NCBI GenBank assembly: GCA_963773835.1
Contig: CAVZCQ010000001.1
Coordinates: 682,001 to 746,000 of the forward strand
Source: JOPF136 sp963773835
Lineage (GTDB): Bacteria; Acidobacteriota; Terriglobia; Acidiferrales; UBA7541
Direction: 5' to 3'
Length of the DNA: 64,000 nucleotides
A program made the position numbers and the translations under genes. Below are positions 27,979 through 35,893 of the stretch, piece after piece. The notes under the pieces are model-generated. The model ran no database searches. It saw only the letters and a program-made list of their open reading frames with translations, and was not told where the DNA came from. Within the stretch, counting starts at the first letter, position 1. Every line of letters starts with the position of its first letter.

Positions 27979-29253
27979 TCATGTCCCCGTGGGCATTCTC
28001 TGAATGACTGCCCTAACTTTGATGCCGTCTGACAGGTCCACGTCGCCGGGAAGGGCTACTTCTTCACCCTCGCTTACTCCCTCGAGCACCTGGAAGTCGG
28101 TGGGGCTGCTGATGCCCAGCCGCACTTCGCGCCGGTGGAGGACGTGCGTGTTGACGCCCAGTCCGCCGCCGCCCTCAACGACGTACACGTAGCGGTGGTC
28201 GCCCTCGTCCCGCACCGCCCCCCGGGGGACCACCAGCGCATCCTTGGCCTGCCGCACGATGATCCGCAATCCCACATTGGCATTGGGCAGCAGATTCTGG
28301 CCGCTATTCTCGACCGAACAGAGCACTTCGCCGACGCTGCGGGCGTTTCGAGGCACCACCGTCTTCGGCACCAACTCGGTGCGTCCCGCCCAGGTTTGAT
28401 TGGGGAGCGCGTCCCAGGTAATCTCCACCCGCTGGCCCGGCGCGACCGGGCCCAGTTCCGGCTCGTCCACGAACGCGCGGACCCGCAGATGCTCCAGGCT
28501 CCCAATCTCCGCCAGCAGGTCTCCGGTATGCACGTAGTCGCCCACGTGGACCGGAAACATATACAGAGTTCCGTCGATCGGCGCTGTGAGGTTTCCTTGC
28601 CGCACCATTTTTTCGAGCGAGGCGATTTCGGCCTTGGCGCGCTCCACCTGCAACTGCGAAGTCTCCACGGCCAGCTTCGCCCGGCGTGCCAGATCCTGCT
28701 TTCGCGCCGTGATTTCCTGGGCGGTGGCTTCGGCGCGGGTCAGCGCCAGGCGGTTGCGGCTGACCTCATCGGGGGTGGCGGCCTGCTGGGCGGCCAGCCG
28801 CTCCAGGGAAGCCTGCTCGCTGCGCAGGCGCGCGACATCTGCCTCGGCCTTCACCTGGTCCGCTTCGAGCTGCGCGCGCTGATCCGCCGGCCCTCCGGCG
28901 CGGGCGGCGCGCAAGGCGTCCTCGGCATCCAGCAAAGATTGCCGCGTCCGCGCGAGCTGCGCTTCGGCGTCGGAAGTGTTCAGCTTCAGCAGGAGATCAC
29001 CTTTATGGACCTGCTTCCCCTCGGTTGCGTTCACTTGCGTCACAAACGCGTTCAGCTCAGCGCGAATCACCGCTGCATCGATCGCCTCTACGATTCCATT
29101 CGTGGTGACAACTTCGGTCAGGCTCTCTCGCACCACTTTCACTGCGCCCACTCCCGGAACCGGTGTCCGCCGGCCCAGCCAAACGAGCAGGCATACCAGG
29201 AGCGCCACGCCCCCGGCGGCCAGAAGAAGCCGGCGAAGCTGTTTCCTCTCCAT
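27979..29253 (-). CDS. HlyD/MacA-type periplasmic adaptor protein
   Basis: A 424-residue membrane-fusion protein: one N-terminal anchor helix (about 11-27), a lipoyl-type domain split by a long alpha-helical hairpin ('DAEAQLARTRQSLLDAEDALRAARAG' through 'LQVERAKAEIASLEKMVRQ'), the second lipoyl half 'LTAPIDGTLYMFPVHVGDYVHTGDLLAEIG', a beta-barrel domain, and a membrane-proximal domain ending 'GVSEGEEVALPGDVDLSDGIKVRAV'. It would bridge an inner-membrane ABC permease to a TolC protein. Neither is adjacent, but a MacB-type permease/TolC pair 10 kb away lacks its own adaptor. The ATG at 29253 begins 'MERKQLRRLLL', just before the anchor. Confidence 0.9.
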   Translation of the reverse strand: MERKQLRRLLLAAGGVALLVCLLVWLGRRTPVPGVGAVKVVRESLTEVVTTNGIVEAIDAAVIRAELNAFVTQVNATEGKQVHKGDLLLKLNTSDAEAQLARTRQSLLDAEDALRAARAGGPADQRAQLEADQVKAEADVARLRSEQASLERLAAQQAATPDEVSRNRLALTRAEATAQEITARKQDLARRAKLAVETSQLQVERAKAEIASLEKMVRQGNLTAPIDGTLYMFPVHVGDYVHTGDLLAEIGSLEHLRVRAFVDEPELGPVAPGQRVEITWDALPNQTWAGRTELVPKTVVPRNARSVGEVLCSVENSGQNLLPNANVGLRIIVRQAKDALVVPRGAVRDEGDHRYVYVVEGGGGLGVNTHVLHRREVRLGISSPTDFQVLEGVSEGEEVALPGDVDLSDGIKVRAVIQRMPTGT

Positions 29254-29509
29254 GTCCCCCTGCGGCGCCTCAGCGTGCCGCGAAAACACTTCAGTGTAAC
29301 AAACGGGGCCGCAGCGTGCCTACGCGACGAGGCCGGCGGTTCCTGGCTTGCATCCGCCTTCTGCGCAATTCGGATGGAAGCGGCAGGCAGCGAGTTGCTT
29401 TGTGTCCTTCGTCCCGCTCGTGATACGTTTGGGCCGAAAGAGAACCGGTTCCTCGGTTCACGACCGCGGGCCGTTCCGGCCACTGACGGAACGCGGGCGC
29501 AGGCCAATC

Positions 29510-32380
29510 ATGGCATTCGCCACCACCCGCCCGACTACCAGCGCGCCACCTGTCACGCTTCGCAGCGCACTGGTCCGGATTGCCGGCGAGGACCGCGTGC
29601 TCACGCGTCCCATCGATGTGCTGGCGTTCGCCGCGGACGCCAGCTTCTACCGCCTGATCCCGAAAGCAGTCGTGCTGGCGAAAGGAACCGCGGAGATTCA
29701 GGCGCTGTTCCAGTTCAGCCACGAGTCGCGCATTCCCCTCACCTTTCGCGCTGCGGGCACCAGCCTCTCCGGCCAGGCCATAACAGACGGCATCCTAGTC
29801 GAAGTAGCGCGCCACTGGCGCGGGGCGAAGGTCGAGGAGGGCGGCAGAAAGATCCGCGTGCAGCCCGGGATCATCGGCGGCCACGTGAACCAACTGCTGC
29901 GGCCTTACGGCGTGAAAATGGGGCCCGACCCGGCCTCCATCAATGCCTGCATGATGGGCGGAATTCTGGCGAACAATTCCAGCGGCATGTGCTGCGGGGT
30001 GGCGCAGAATGCCTACCACACGCTCGATTCGATTACTTTCGTTCTACCATCGGGAACGCTGGTGGACACCGCGCGTCCGGACGCGGGCGAACTCTTCCGT
30101 TCCCGCGAACCCCGGCTGGTCCAGGGCATCCTGGAATTGAAGGCGGAAATCGACGCGAACAGCGTGCTTCGCGACCGCATTCGCGCGAAATACAGAATGA
30201 AGAACACCACGGGCTACTCGCTGAACGCCTTCGTGGATTTCGAGAATCCGCTCGACATTTTCCAGCACCTGCTGATCGGTTCGGAGGGCACCCTCGCATT
30301 TATCGCCGAAGCTGTGCTGCACACCGTGCCCGACCTGCCCGTGAAATACACCGGCCTTCTTCTATTTCCGGACCTCCACGCCGCGTGCGCCGCCATCGTG
30401 CCTTTGCGCGACGCGGGCGCCAAGGCTCTGGAGCTGATGGACCGCGCCTCGCTTCGTTCCGTCGAGGAGCAGCCCGGCATTCCGCCATCGATCCGCAAAT
30501 TGCCGGCTGCGGCTGCGGGACTGCTCGCCGAGTTCCAGGGCGCAAATCTATCCGAGCGCGCGGCCATCGAGCAGCAGGCTCGCGATGGCGTTCAATCGCT
30601 CGAATTGCTCGAGCCGGCGCGGTTTACCTTTGACCCCGGCGAGCAGGCTCTGCTCTGGAAAATCCGGCAGGGGCTGTACCCGTCGGTGGGGGCGGTGCGC
30701 AAGAGCGGCACCACGGTCATCATCGAAGACGTGGCTTTTCCAGTCGAAAACCTCGCCGATGCCGCCATTGACCTGACCAAACTGTTCGCCAAGCACGGCT
30801 ACGACAATGGAATCATTTTCGGCCACGCTAAGGATGGCAACCTGCACTTCATCATCACCCAGTCGTTCAACGATCAGGCCGCCATCGACACCTACGCGCG
30901 TTTTCTCGACGACCTCGTCCACCTGGTCGTGGACCGCTACGACGGCGCGCTGAAGGCCGAACACGGCACCGGACGCAACATGGCGCCGTTCGTCGAGAAG
31001 GAGTGGGGCGCGGAAGCCTACCGCCTGATGAAACGTCTGAAAGAGCTGGCCGATCCCGAAAACCTGCTCAATCCCGGCGTCATCATCAATCCCGATCCCA
31101 ACTCCCATCTGCAGGCTCTGAAGCCTACTCCCTCGATCGAAGAGGAAGTGGACAAATGCATCGAATGCGGCTTCTGCGAGAGCAAATGCCCCAGCCGCGA
31201 CCTGACCGCGACTCCGCGGCAGCGCATCGTCCTGCGCCGGGAGATGACGCGCCTGAAGAACGAACCCGCCAGCGCGGAGTTGCTGGCCGCGCTCGAAGCG
31301 GATTTCCCCTATACCGTGCTGGAAACCTGCGCGGTGGATGGCCTGTGCGCCACGGCCTGTCCGGTGGGCATTGACACCGGCCAGCTCACCAAAAGGTTCC
31401 GCAGGATGAGGCATTCCGCCGCGGCGCACGGCAGGGCCCGAAGCCTCGCCGCCAATTTCGCCGCCACCGAGCGCGTGCTCCATGCGGCCTTGCGCGTGGG
31501 CCACGGCGTTCAGTCCGTTTTCGGCGCGGGCACCATGGCGGCAATCACGCGCCTGATGCGGTCCATTTCCGGCGGCGCGATTCCGCGCTGGACGCCGGAT
31601 GTGCCGCGGCCTGCGAAGCCCCTTCCGCCCACGGAACGCGCCGGCGCCCAGGCCGTCTATTTTCCGAGCTGCATCTCGCGCGTTCTGGGAACTCTTCCCG
31701 GCGAGTCTGAGGAGATGTCGCCGGTGCAAGCATTTGTGGCGGTCGCGGCGCGCGCCGGTGTTCCCCTGTTCATCCCGCAGGATGTTGCCGGAACGTGCTG
31801 CGGCGTCCCGTTCTCTTCCAAGGGCTTCGATCAGGCGCATGAGCTGGCCGCGAACGCGGCCATCGAACGATTCTGGAAATGGTCGGACGAGGGACGCCTG
31901 CCCGTTGTCGTGGACACCAGCCCCTGCACCTACGGTCTGCTGAGCTGCCGCAGCTCGCTGAGGCTGGAGAACCAGAGGAAATTCGACGAGCTCAAAATTC
32001 TCGATGGCGTGGCCTTCGTCCATGACCAGTTGCTCCCCAAACTCACGGTTCGGCGGAAGCAGGAATCGGTCGGGCTCCATCCCGTGTGTTCCGTCGTAAA
32101 GATGAACCTGACAGCGAAACTGGAGGGCATCGCGCGCGCGTGCAGCAGCGCCGTCGTGGTTCCCTTGGCCGCGGGCTGCTGCGGCTTCGCCGGAGACCGC
32201 GGCTTCCTGTTTCCCGAGTTGACTGCATCCGCCACGCGAAGTGAAGCCGCGGAGCTGGAATCGGCAAAGCTTGACGGATATTTTTCCAGCAGCCGGACGT
32301 GCGAAATCGGCATGACGCGAGCCACAAAGCGGCTCTGCCGCTCGTTTATTTTTCTTGTGGAGCAGGCCACGCGGCCGTGA
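29510..32380 (+). CDS. FAD- and Fe-S-containing D-lactate dehydrogenase-type oxidoreductase
   Basis: 956 residues combining three parts. An FAD_binding_4 domain (about 30-270) carries 'PLTFRAAGTSLSGQA' and 'GPDPASINACMMGGILANNSSGMCCG'. An FAD-oxidase C-terminal domain (about 270-535) carries 'FGHAKDGNLHFI' and 'EHGTGRNMAPFVEKEWG'. A ferredoxin/CCG half has two cluster motifs, 'CIECGFCESKCP' (about 550) and 'CAVDGLCATACP' (about 606), and two CCG motifs, 'CCGVPFSSKG' (about 764) and 'CCGFAGDRGF' (about 891). This is the layout of Shewanella Dld-II-like quinone-linked D-lactate dehydrogenases; glycolate or D-2-hydroxyglutarate as substrate is possible. ATG 29510 was chosen because upstream residues lack family character. 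Confidence 0.88.
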   Translation: MAFATTRPTTSAPPVTLRSALVRIAGEDRVLTRPIDVLAFAADASFYRLIPKAVVLAKGTAEIQALFQFSHESRIPLTFRAAGTSLSGQAITDGILVEVARHWRGAKVEEGGRKIRVQPGIIGGHVNQLLRPYGVKMGPDPASINACMMGGILANNSSGMCCGVAQNAYHTLDSITFVLPSGTLVDTARPDAGELFRSREPRLVQGILELKAEIDANSVLRDRIRAKYRMKNTTGYSLNAFVDFENPLDIFQHLLIGSEGTLAFIAEAVLHTVPDLPVKYTGLLLFPDLHAACAAIVPLRDAGAKALELMDRASLRSVEEQPGIPPSIRKLPAAAAGLLAEFQGANLSERAAIEQQARDGVQSLELLEPARFTFDPGEQALLWKIRQGLYPSVGAVRKSGTTVIIEDVAFPVENLADAAIDLTKLFAKHGYDNGIIFGHAKDGNLHFIITQSFNDQAAIDTYARFLDDLVHLVVDRYDGALKAEHGTGRNMAPFVEKEWGAEAYRLMKRLKELADPENLLNPGVIINPDPNSHLQALKPTPSIEEEVDKCIECGFCESKCPSRDLTATPRQRIVLRREMTRLKNEPASAELLAALEADFPYTVLETCAVDGLCATACPVGIDTGQLTKRFRRMRHSAAAHGRARSLAANFAATERVLHAALRVGHGVQSVFGAGTMAAITRLMRSISGGAIPRWTPDVPRPAKPLPPTERAGAQAVYFPSCISRVLGTLPGESEEMSPVQAFVAVAARAGVPLFIPQDVAGTCCGVPFSSKGFDQAHELAANAAIERFWKWSDEGRLPVVVDTSPCTYGLLSCRSSLRLENQRKFDELKILDGVAFVHDQLLPKLTVRRKQESVGLHPVCSVVKMNLTAKLEGIARACSSAVVVPLAAGCCGFAGDRGFLFPELTASATRSEAAELESAKLDGYFSSSRTCEIGMTRATKRLCRSFIFLVEQATRP

Positions 32381-32400
32381 GCGCGCGGGAAAGGCGGGGC

Positions 32401-32431
32401 TTGACTCCGCAGCGGTGCCCGCGGTTAGAAT
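32401..32431 (+). promoter_or_regulatory. Candidate promoter placing the next gene on a leaderless transcript
   Basis: TTGACT at 32401-32406 and TAGAAT at 32426-32431 with a 19-nt spacer, which is longer than the usual 17. The GTG start codon at 32438 is 6 nt after the -10, where transcription would normally begin. This implies a leaderless mRNA. Sequence pattern only. Confidence 0.4.
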
Positions 32432-32437
32432 CGTGAC

Positions 32438-32590
32438 GTGAGCGAAACGCACAAAACGGAAACTCCAACCGGACCCGGCGCGAAGCCGCCCAAACTCATT
32501 CATCGCGTGTGCATCCAGTGCAACAACATGTTCACGGTCTCGCCCGACAAATTCGACGCCAAGCAATGCCCCAACTGCCACAAGGGCTGA
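32438..32590 (+). CDS. Small zinc-ribbon protein (50 aa)
   Basis: A GTG-initiated 50-residue frame. A hydrophilic N-terminus (SETHKTETPTGPGAKPP) leads into 'HRVCIQCNNMFTVSPDKFDAKQCPNCHKG'. The two CxxC knuckles (CIQC and CPNC) are 19 residues apart and make a classic zinc ribbon, as in FmdB-like and other small regulatory or RNA-linked proteins. There is no Shine-Dalgarno sequence; the -10 candidate is 6 nt upstream, so leaderless translation is plausible. The next gene, natA-like, starts 55 nt downstream. The function is unknown. Confidence 0.75.
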   Translation: MSETHKTETPTGPGAKPPKLIHRVCIQCNNMFTVSPDKFDAKQCPNCHKG

Positions 32591-32645
32591 TCTTGCCGGC
32601 GTTACTTTTCCATTCCCGCCGGCGTATATCCCCGATGAAGCGCCC

Positions 32646-33395
32646 ATGATCGAAGCCCGTGGTCTGACCAAGGTTTTCCAGGACAAGAAGCGCGGCGCCG
32701 TCCGCGCCGTGGACGGCGTGAGCTTCCACTGCGAGCCGGGACACATCTACGGCCTGCTGGGGGCCAACGGGGCGGGGAAGACCACCACGCTGCGCATGCT
32801 GGCCACGCTGCTGGCGCCCACGGGCGGCGGAGCCACCGTCGCGGGATATGACGTGGTGGCGCAACCGGAGATGGCGCGCGCCAATCTCGGCTTCCTTTCC
32901 ACCGCCACGGCGCTCTACGGGCGGCTGACGGCCCGCGAATTTGTCGAGTATTTTGGCCGGTTGCACGGCCTCTCGGAAGATACGCTGGCAGCGCGCCGCG
33001 AACCGCTCTTCGCCCGGCTGGAGATGAACGAATTCCGCGACCGGCGCTGCGAGAAACTGTCCACCGGCATGAAGCAGAAGACCTCGATCGCGCGCGTCCT
33101 GATCCACGACCCTCAGGTGATGATTTTCGACGAGCCCACCACCGGGCTGGACGTGATGACCGCGCGCACCATCGTTTCTTTCATCCGCGAGTGCCGCGAG
33201 CGGGGCAAGACCGTGATCTTTTCCACCCACGTGATGACGGAAGCGGAAAAGCTGTGCGACCGCATCGGCATCATCCACGGCGGCCGCCTGCTGGCTGAAG
33301 GCACGCTGGCGGAGCTGCGTTCGCGGCACGGGATGAACGATCTGGAGGACGTATTCGTCCATGTGGTCACAGGATCGGAGGCAGTTCCGTCTTGA
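32646..33395 (+). CDS. ABC transporter ATP-binding protein, NatA-like
   Basis: A 249-residue ABC ATPase: Walker A 'GANGAGKTTTL' (about 36-46), signature 'LSTGMKQKTSIARVL', Walker B 'VMIFDEPTTGLD' and switch His 'IFSTHVM'. The sequence around 'ATLLAPTGGGATVAGYDVVAQPEMARANLGFLS' matches the NatA/CcmA group that energises ABC-2 exporters. The downstream permease overlaps the stop codon (TTGA), giving a two-gene NatAB-type system. NatAB in Bacillus exports sodium; here the substrate is not known. Confidence 0.9.
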   Translation: MIEARGLTKVFQDKKRGAVRAVDGVSFHCEPGHIYGLLGANGAGKTTTLRMLATLLAPTGGGATVAGYDVVAQPEMARANLGFLSTATALYGRLTAREFVEYFGRLHGLSEDTLAARREPLFARLEMNEFRDRRCEKLSTGMKQKTSIARVLIHDPQVMIFDEPTTGLDVMTARTIVSFIRECRERGKTVIFSTHVMTEAEKLCDRIGIIHGGRLLAEGTLAELRSRHGMNDLEDVFVHVVTGSEAVPS

Positions 33396-34606
33396 GCCTG
33401 CGCAACATCAGCATCGTGTACCGCAAGGAGCTGACGGACTCGCTGCGCGACCGGCGCACGCTCATCTCCACCATCGTCGTTCCCATCCTGCTGATTCCGG
33501 TGATGACCATCGGTCTCGGCAGTTTCATGAGCTCGATGATGAAGAAGGCGGAGAAAGAAGTTCCCCCGGTCATGATTCTGGGCGGCAACGATTCGCCGCG
33601 CACGGTGCAGGCCCTGGAACGCCTGTCCGCGGTGCACGTCGTCGCCCCCTCTGACGACTACGCGCGCCGCATCACGGACAAAAAACTTCGCGCCGCCGTG
33701 CGACTGCCTCCCGGCTTCGATTCTTCGCTCGACCGTGGCGAGCCCGCCAAAGTGGAGATCTACGTCTACGAAGGCGACATGAACTCCGAAATCGCCGGCG
33801 GAAAACTGCAGGCCTTCTTCCAGGATTTGCGGCAGCGCACCGTGGAAAAGCGAATGGGGGAGCGGAATATTTCGACGAGCCTGCTGCGTCCCTTCGAGGT
33901 GACGCGAAAGAACGTGGCGCCCGAGGAGAAGGTGAGCGGCGCCGCGGCCGGCGCCCTGCTCCCCTACCTGGTGATCCTGATGTGCCTGACCGGTGCCATG
34001 TATCCCGCGATCGACCTGACCGCGGGAGAAAAAGAGCGCGGCACGATGGAAACGATCCTGACCAGCCGGGTTTCCCGCACGCACCTGGTGATCGGAAAAT
34101 TTCTGCTCGTGCTCACCACTTCGCTGGTCACTGCGCTGCTGGCCGTCACTTCCATGTGGTTCTCCTCGCGCATGGCGGCAAAGATGCTCGCCGAGCAGTT
34201 CACCAAAGGCGCTCCCGCGGCGGAAATGCACCTGGCTCTCCGCGCGAACGACCTGCTGGTCGTGTTTCTGCTGATTCTCCCGGTGGCCGTGCTGTTTTCG
34301 GCCGCGCTGCTGGCCATCGCGTTGTTCGCGAAAAGCTACAAGGAGGCCCAAAGTTACATCTCGCCCCTCATGATTGTGGTGATCGTGCCCGCGGTGGCCT
34401 CGCTGATTCCCGGCGTGGAGTTGAACGTGCGGCTGGCGCTGGTGCCCATCCTGAGCACAAGCCTGGTGAGCAAGGAGATTTTCACGGGTACGTATCACTG
34501 GGGTTTGATCGCCCTGATTTTCGCTTCTTCCTGCCTCTACGCGGCTGCGGCACTGTTCACCGCTGTGCAGATGTTCCAGCGCGAGGACGTCCTCTTCCGG
34601 GCCTGA
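33392..34606 (+). CDS. ABC-2 type permease, NatB-like
   Basis: 404 residues. One N-terminal helix ('LISTIVVPILLIPVMTIG') is followed by a large extracytoplasmic domain (about 45-185) and five or six C-terminal helices. The conserved loop 'MYPAIDLTAGEKERGTMETILTSRVSRTHLVIGKFL' is the ABC-2 permease/NatB signature. The start is TTG at 33392, overlapping the ATPase stop as TTGA, which implies translational coupling. The stop codon runs into a tract of heptanucleotide repeats (34606-34626). Confidence 0.88.
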   Translation: MSLRNISIVYRKELTDSLRDRRTLISTIVVPILLIPVMTIGLGSFMSSMMKKAEKEVPPVMILGGNDSPRTVQALERLSAVHVVAPSDDYARRITDKKLRAAVRLPPGFDSSLDRGEPAKVEIYVYEGDMNSEIAGGKLQAFFQDLRQRTVEKRMGERNISTSLLRPFEVTRKNVAPEEKVSGAAAGALLPYLVILMCLTGAMYPAIDLTAGEKERGTMETILTSRVSRTHLVIGKFLLVLTTSLVTALLAVTSMWFSSRMAAKMLAEQFTKGAPAAEMHLALRANDLLVVFLLILPVAVLFSAALLAIALFAKSYKEAQSYISPLMIVVIVPAVASLIPGVELNVRLALVPILSTSLVSKEIFTGTYHWGLIALIFASSCLYAAAALFTAVQMFQREDVLFRA

Positions 34607-34626
34607 TTGGTGACTCGTGACTGGTG
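34606..34626 (+). repeat. Heptanucleotide repeat tract, plus orientation
   Basis: Three 7-nt units ATTGGTG, ACTCGTG, ACTGGTG begin on the last base of the natB-like stop codon. A related tract in inverted orientation is at 34735-34769. The 11-mer GATTGGTGACT here pairs perfectly with AGTCACCAATC there. Confidence 0.7.
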
Positions 34627-34734
34627 GGAAGAATCCTTCGGTCGCCCGCACACGGTCAGAGTGGGCCAATGAGCAGCTCCCCGGCGGCAGATCAAGACGC
34701 CGATAGGGCTCCGAACGCGCCGATATTCTCTTTT

Positions 34735-34769
34735 TCACCAGTCACCAATCACCAGTCACTGTTCACCGC
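34735..34769 (-). repeat. Heptanucleotide repeat tract, inverted partner
   Basis: Five 7-nt units on the plus strand: TCACCAG, TCACCAA, TCACCAG, TCACTGT, TCACCGC. It is complementary to the tract at 34606-34626. Together they enclose about 110 bp between the NatB-like gene and the next ABC operon, and could form a long hairpin in RNA. Confidence 0.7.
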
Positions 34770-34776
34770 CTTTTGC

Positions 34777-34782
34777 TACACT
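34777..34782 (+). promoter_or_regulatory. Possible -10 element (TACACT) just before an ABC ATPase gene
   Basis: TACACT ends 9 nt before the ATG at 34792, and no Shine-Dalgarno sequence is present between them. The -35 would fall in the heptanucleotide tract and is not recognisable. Confidence 0.3.
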
Positions 34783-34791
34783 TTCTCCGCC

Positions 34792-35817
34792 ATGCCCGCT
34801 GAGCCCCTGATTCACGTCCAGGACCTCTCCAAGGAATTCCGCACGTTCCGGCGCCGGCCGGGGATCTGGGGCGGCATCCAGAACCTGTTTGTGCGCGACT
34901 ACCAGACCGTAAAGGCGGTGGACCAGGTCACCTTCGACGTGGCTCAGGGAGAAATGGTCGGATACATCGGGCCGAACGGCGCGGGCAAGTCCACGACCAT
35001 CAAAATGCTCACTGGGATTCTGGTGCCCAGCTCAGGCGAAGTGCGCGTGGGCGGCTTTGTGCCCTGGCGCGAGCGCACCAGCTACGTCCGCACGATAGGC
35101 GTTGTGTTTGGCCAGCGCACCCAGCTCTGGTGGGACATCGCCGTCATCGAGTCCTTCCATCTGCTGCGGAAAATGTACGGCGTGTCGCAGCGCGACTTCG
35201 ACGAGCGCATGGCCCTGTTCGGCGAAATCCTGGGGCTGAAGGAATACCTGCACACGCCGGTGCGCAAACTGTCGCTCGGCGAGCGCATGCGGTGCGACCT
35301 GGCCGCCGCGCTGCTGCACAATCCTCCGCTGCTGTTCCTGGACGAGCCGACGATCGGGCTGGACGTGGTGGCCAAGGACCACATCCGGAAATTTCTGACG
35401 GCGGTCAATGAGCGCTTCCGCACCACCGTGGTGCTCACCACGCACGATCTGGACGACATTGAAGCGCTGTGCCGCCGGATCATCATCATCGATCATGGCC
35501 GGCTGCTGTACGACGGCCCGCTCGATCTGCTGAAACAGAGGCTGCTGCGCACGAAGCAGGTGAAATTCGTGATGCGCGACGCCGCGGCGTGTGCGCGGCT
35601 GGCCGCGCTTCCGTTCGACGGGCTGGAGATGGAAACGGTGGACGAGTTGACCTGCCGCGTGCGCTTCGACCGCACCAAGGTGGACACGAGCGATCTGGTG
35701 CGGCAGGTGCTCAGCCGCGTGGAAGTGCGCGACCTGGTGATCGAAGACGAATCCATCGAAGAAGTGGTGAAGCGCATTTACGCGGGCGAAGCCCTGCGCG
35801 AAGTCAGCCTGCAATGA
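34792..35817 (+). CDS. ABC transporter ATP-binding protein (COG4586-like)
   Basis: A 341-residue ABC ATPase: 'IGPNGAGKSTTIKMLTG' (Walker A), 'LSLGERMRCDLAAALLHNPPLLFLDEPTIGLDVVAKD' (signature plus Walker B), 'LTTHDLDDIEALC' (switch His). The segment before Walker A ('FRTFRRRPGIWGGIQNLFVRDYQTVKAVDQVTFDV') and 'GVVFGQRTQLWWDIAVIESFHLLRKMYG' are typical of the ATPase that works with the two-permease system encoded next. The C-terminal extension (about 235-341) is a regulatory domain of this group. The ATG at 34792 was chosen since upstream residues come from the repeat tract. Substrate is unknown; lipids or drugs are common for relatives. Confidence 0.9.
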   Translation: MPAEPLIHVQDLSKEFRTFRRRPGIWGGIQNLFVRDYQTVKAVDQVTFDVAQGEMVGYIGPNGAGKSTTIKMLTGILVPSSGEVRVGGFVPWRERTSYVRTIGVVFGQRTQLWWDIAVIESFHLLRKMYGVSQRDFDERMALFGEILGLKEYLHTPVRKLSLGERMRCDLAAALLHNPPLLFLDEPTIGLDVVAKDHIRKFLTAVNERFRTTVVLTTHDLDDIEALCRRIIIIDHGRLLYDGPLDLLKQRLLRTKQVKFVMRDAAACARLAALPFDGLEMETVDELTCRVRFDRTKVDTSDLVRQVLSRVEVRDLVIEDESIEEVVKRIYAGEALREVSLQ

Positions 35818-35893
35818 GCGCCCCCGCGAATCGACCAGCATGAGAGGCCCCGCGAATGGTCCAACAATGAGCGCCCCCGCGAATAGACCAGCG
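35814..35893 (+). repeat. Three-copy tandem repeat (26-27 bp) at an ABC gene junction
   Basis: Units at 35814-35839, 35840-35866 and 35867-35893 each begin ATGAG and share GCCCCCGCGAAT or GGCCCCGCGAAT. The first unit supplies the ATPase stop codon (TGA 35815-35817). Each unit offers an ATG, and units 2 and 3 are in frame with the permease. It looks like slippage duplication of a stop-start coupling site. Confidence 0.85.

Noticed and set aside
30548..32746. 732-codon open frame antisense to the D-lactate dehydrogenase gene
   Set aside because: The plus-strand gene has all catalytic and cluster motifs; the antisense frame is a compositional artefact.
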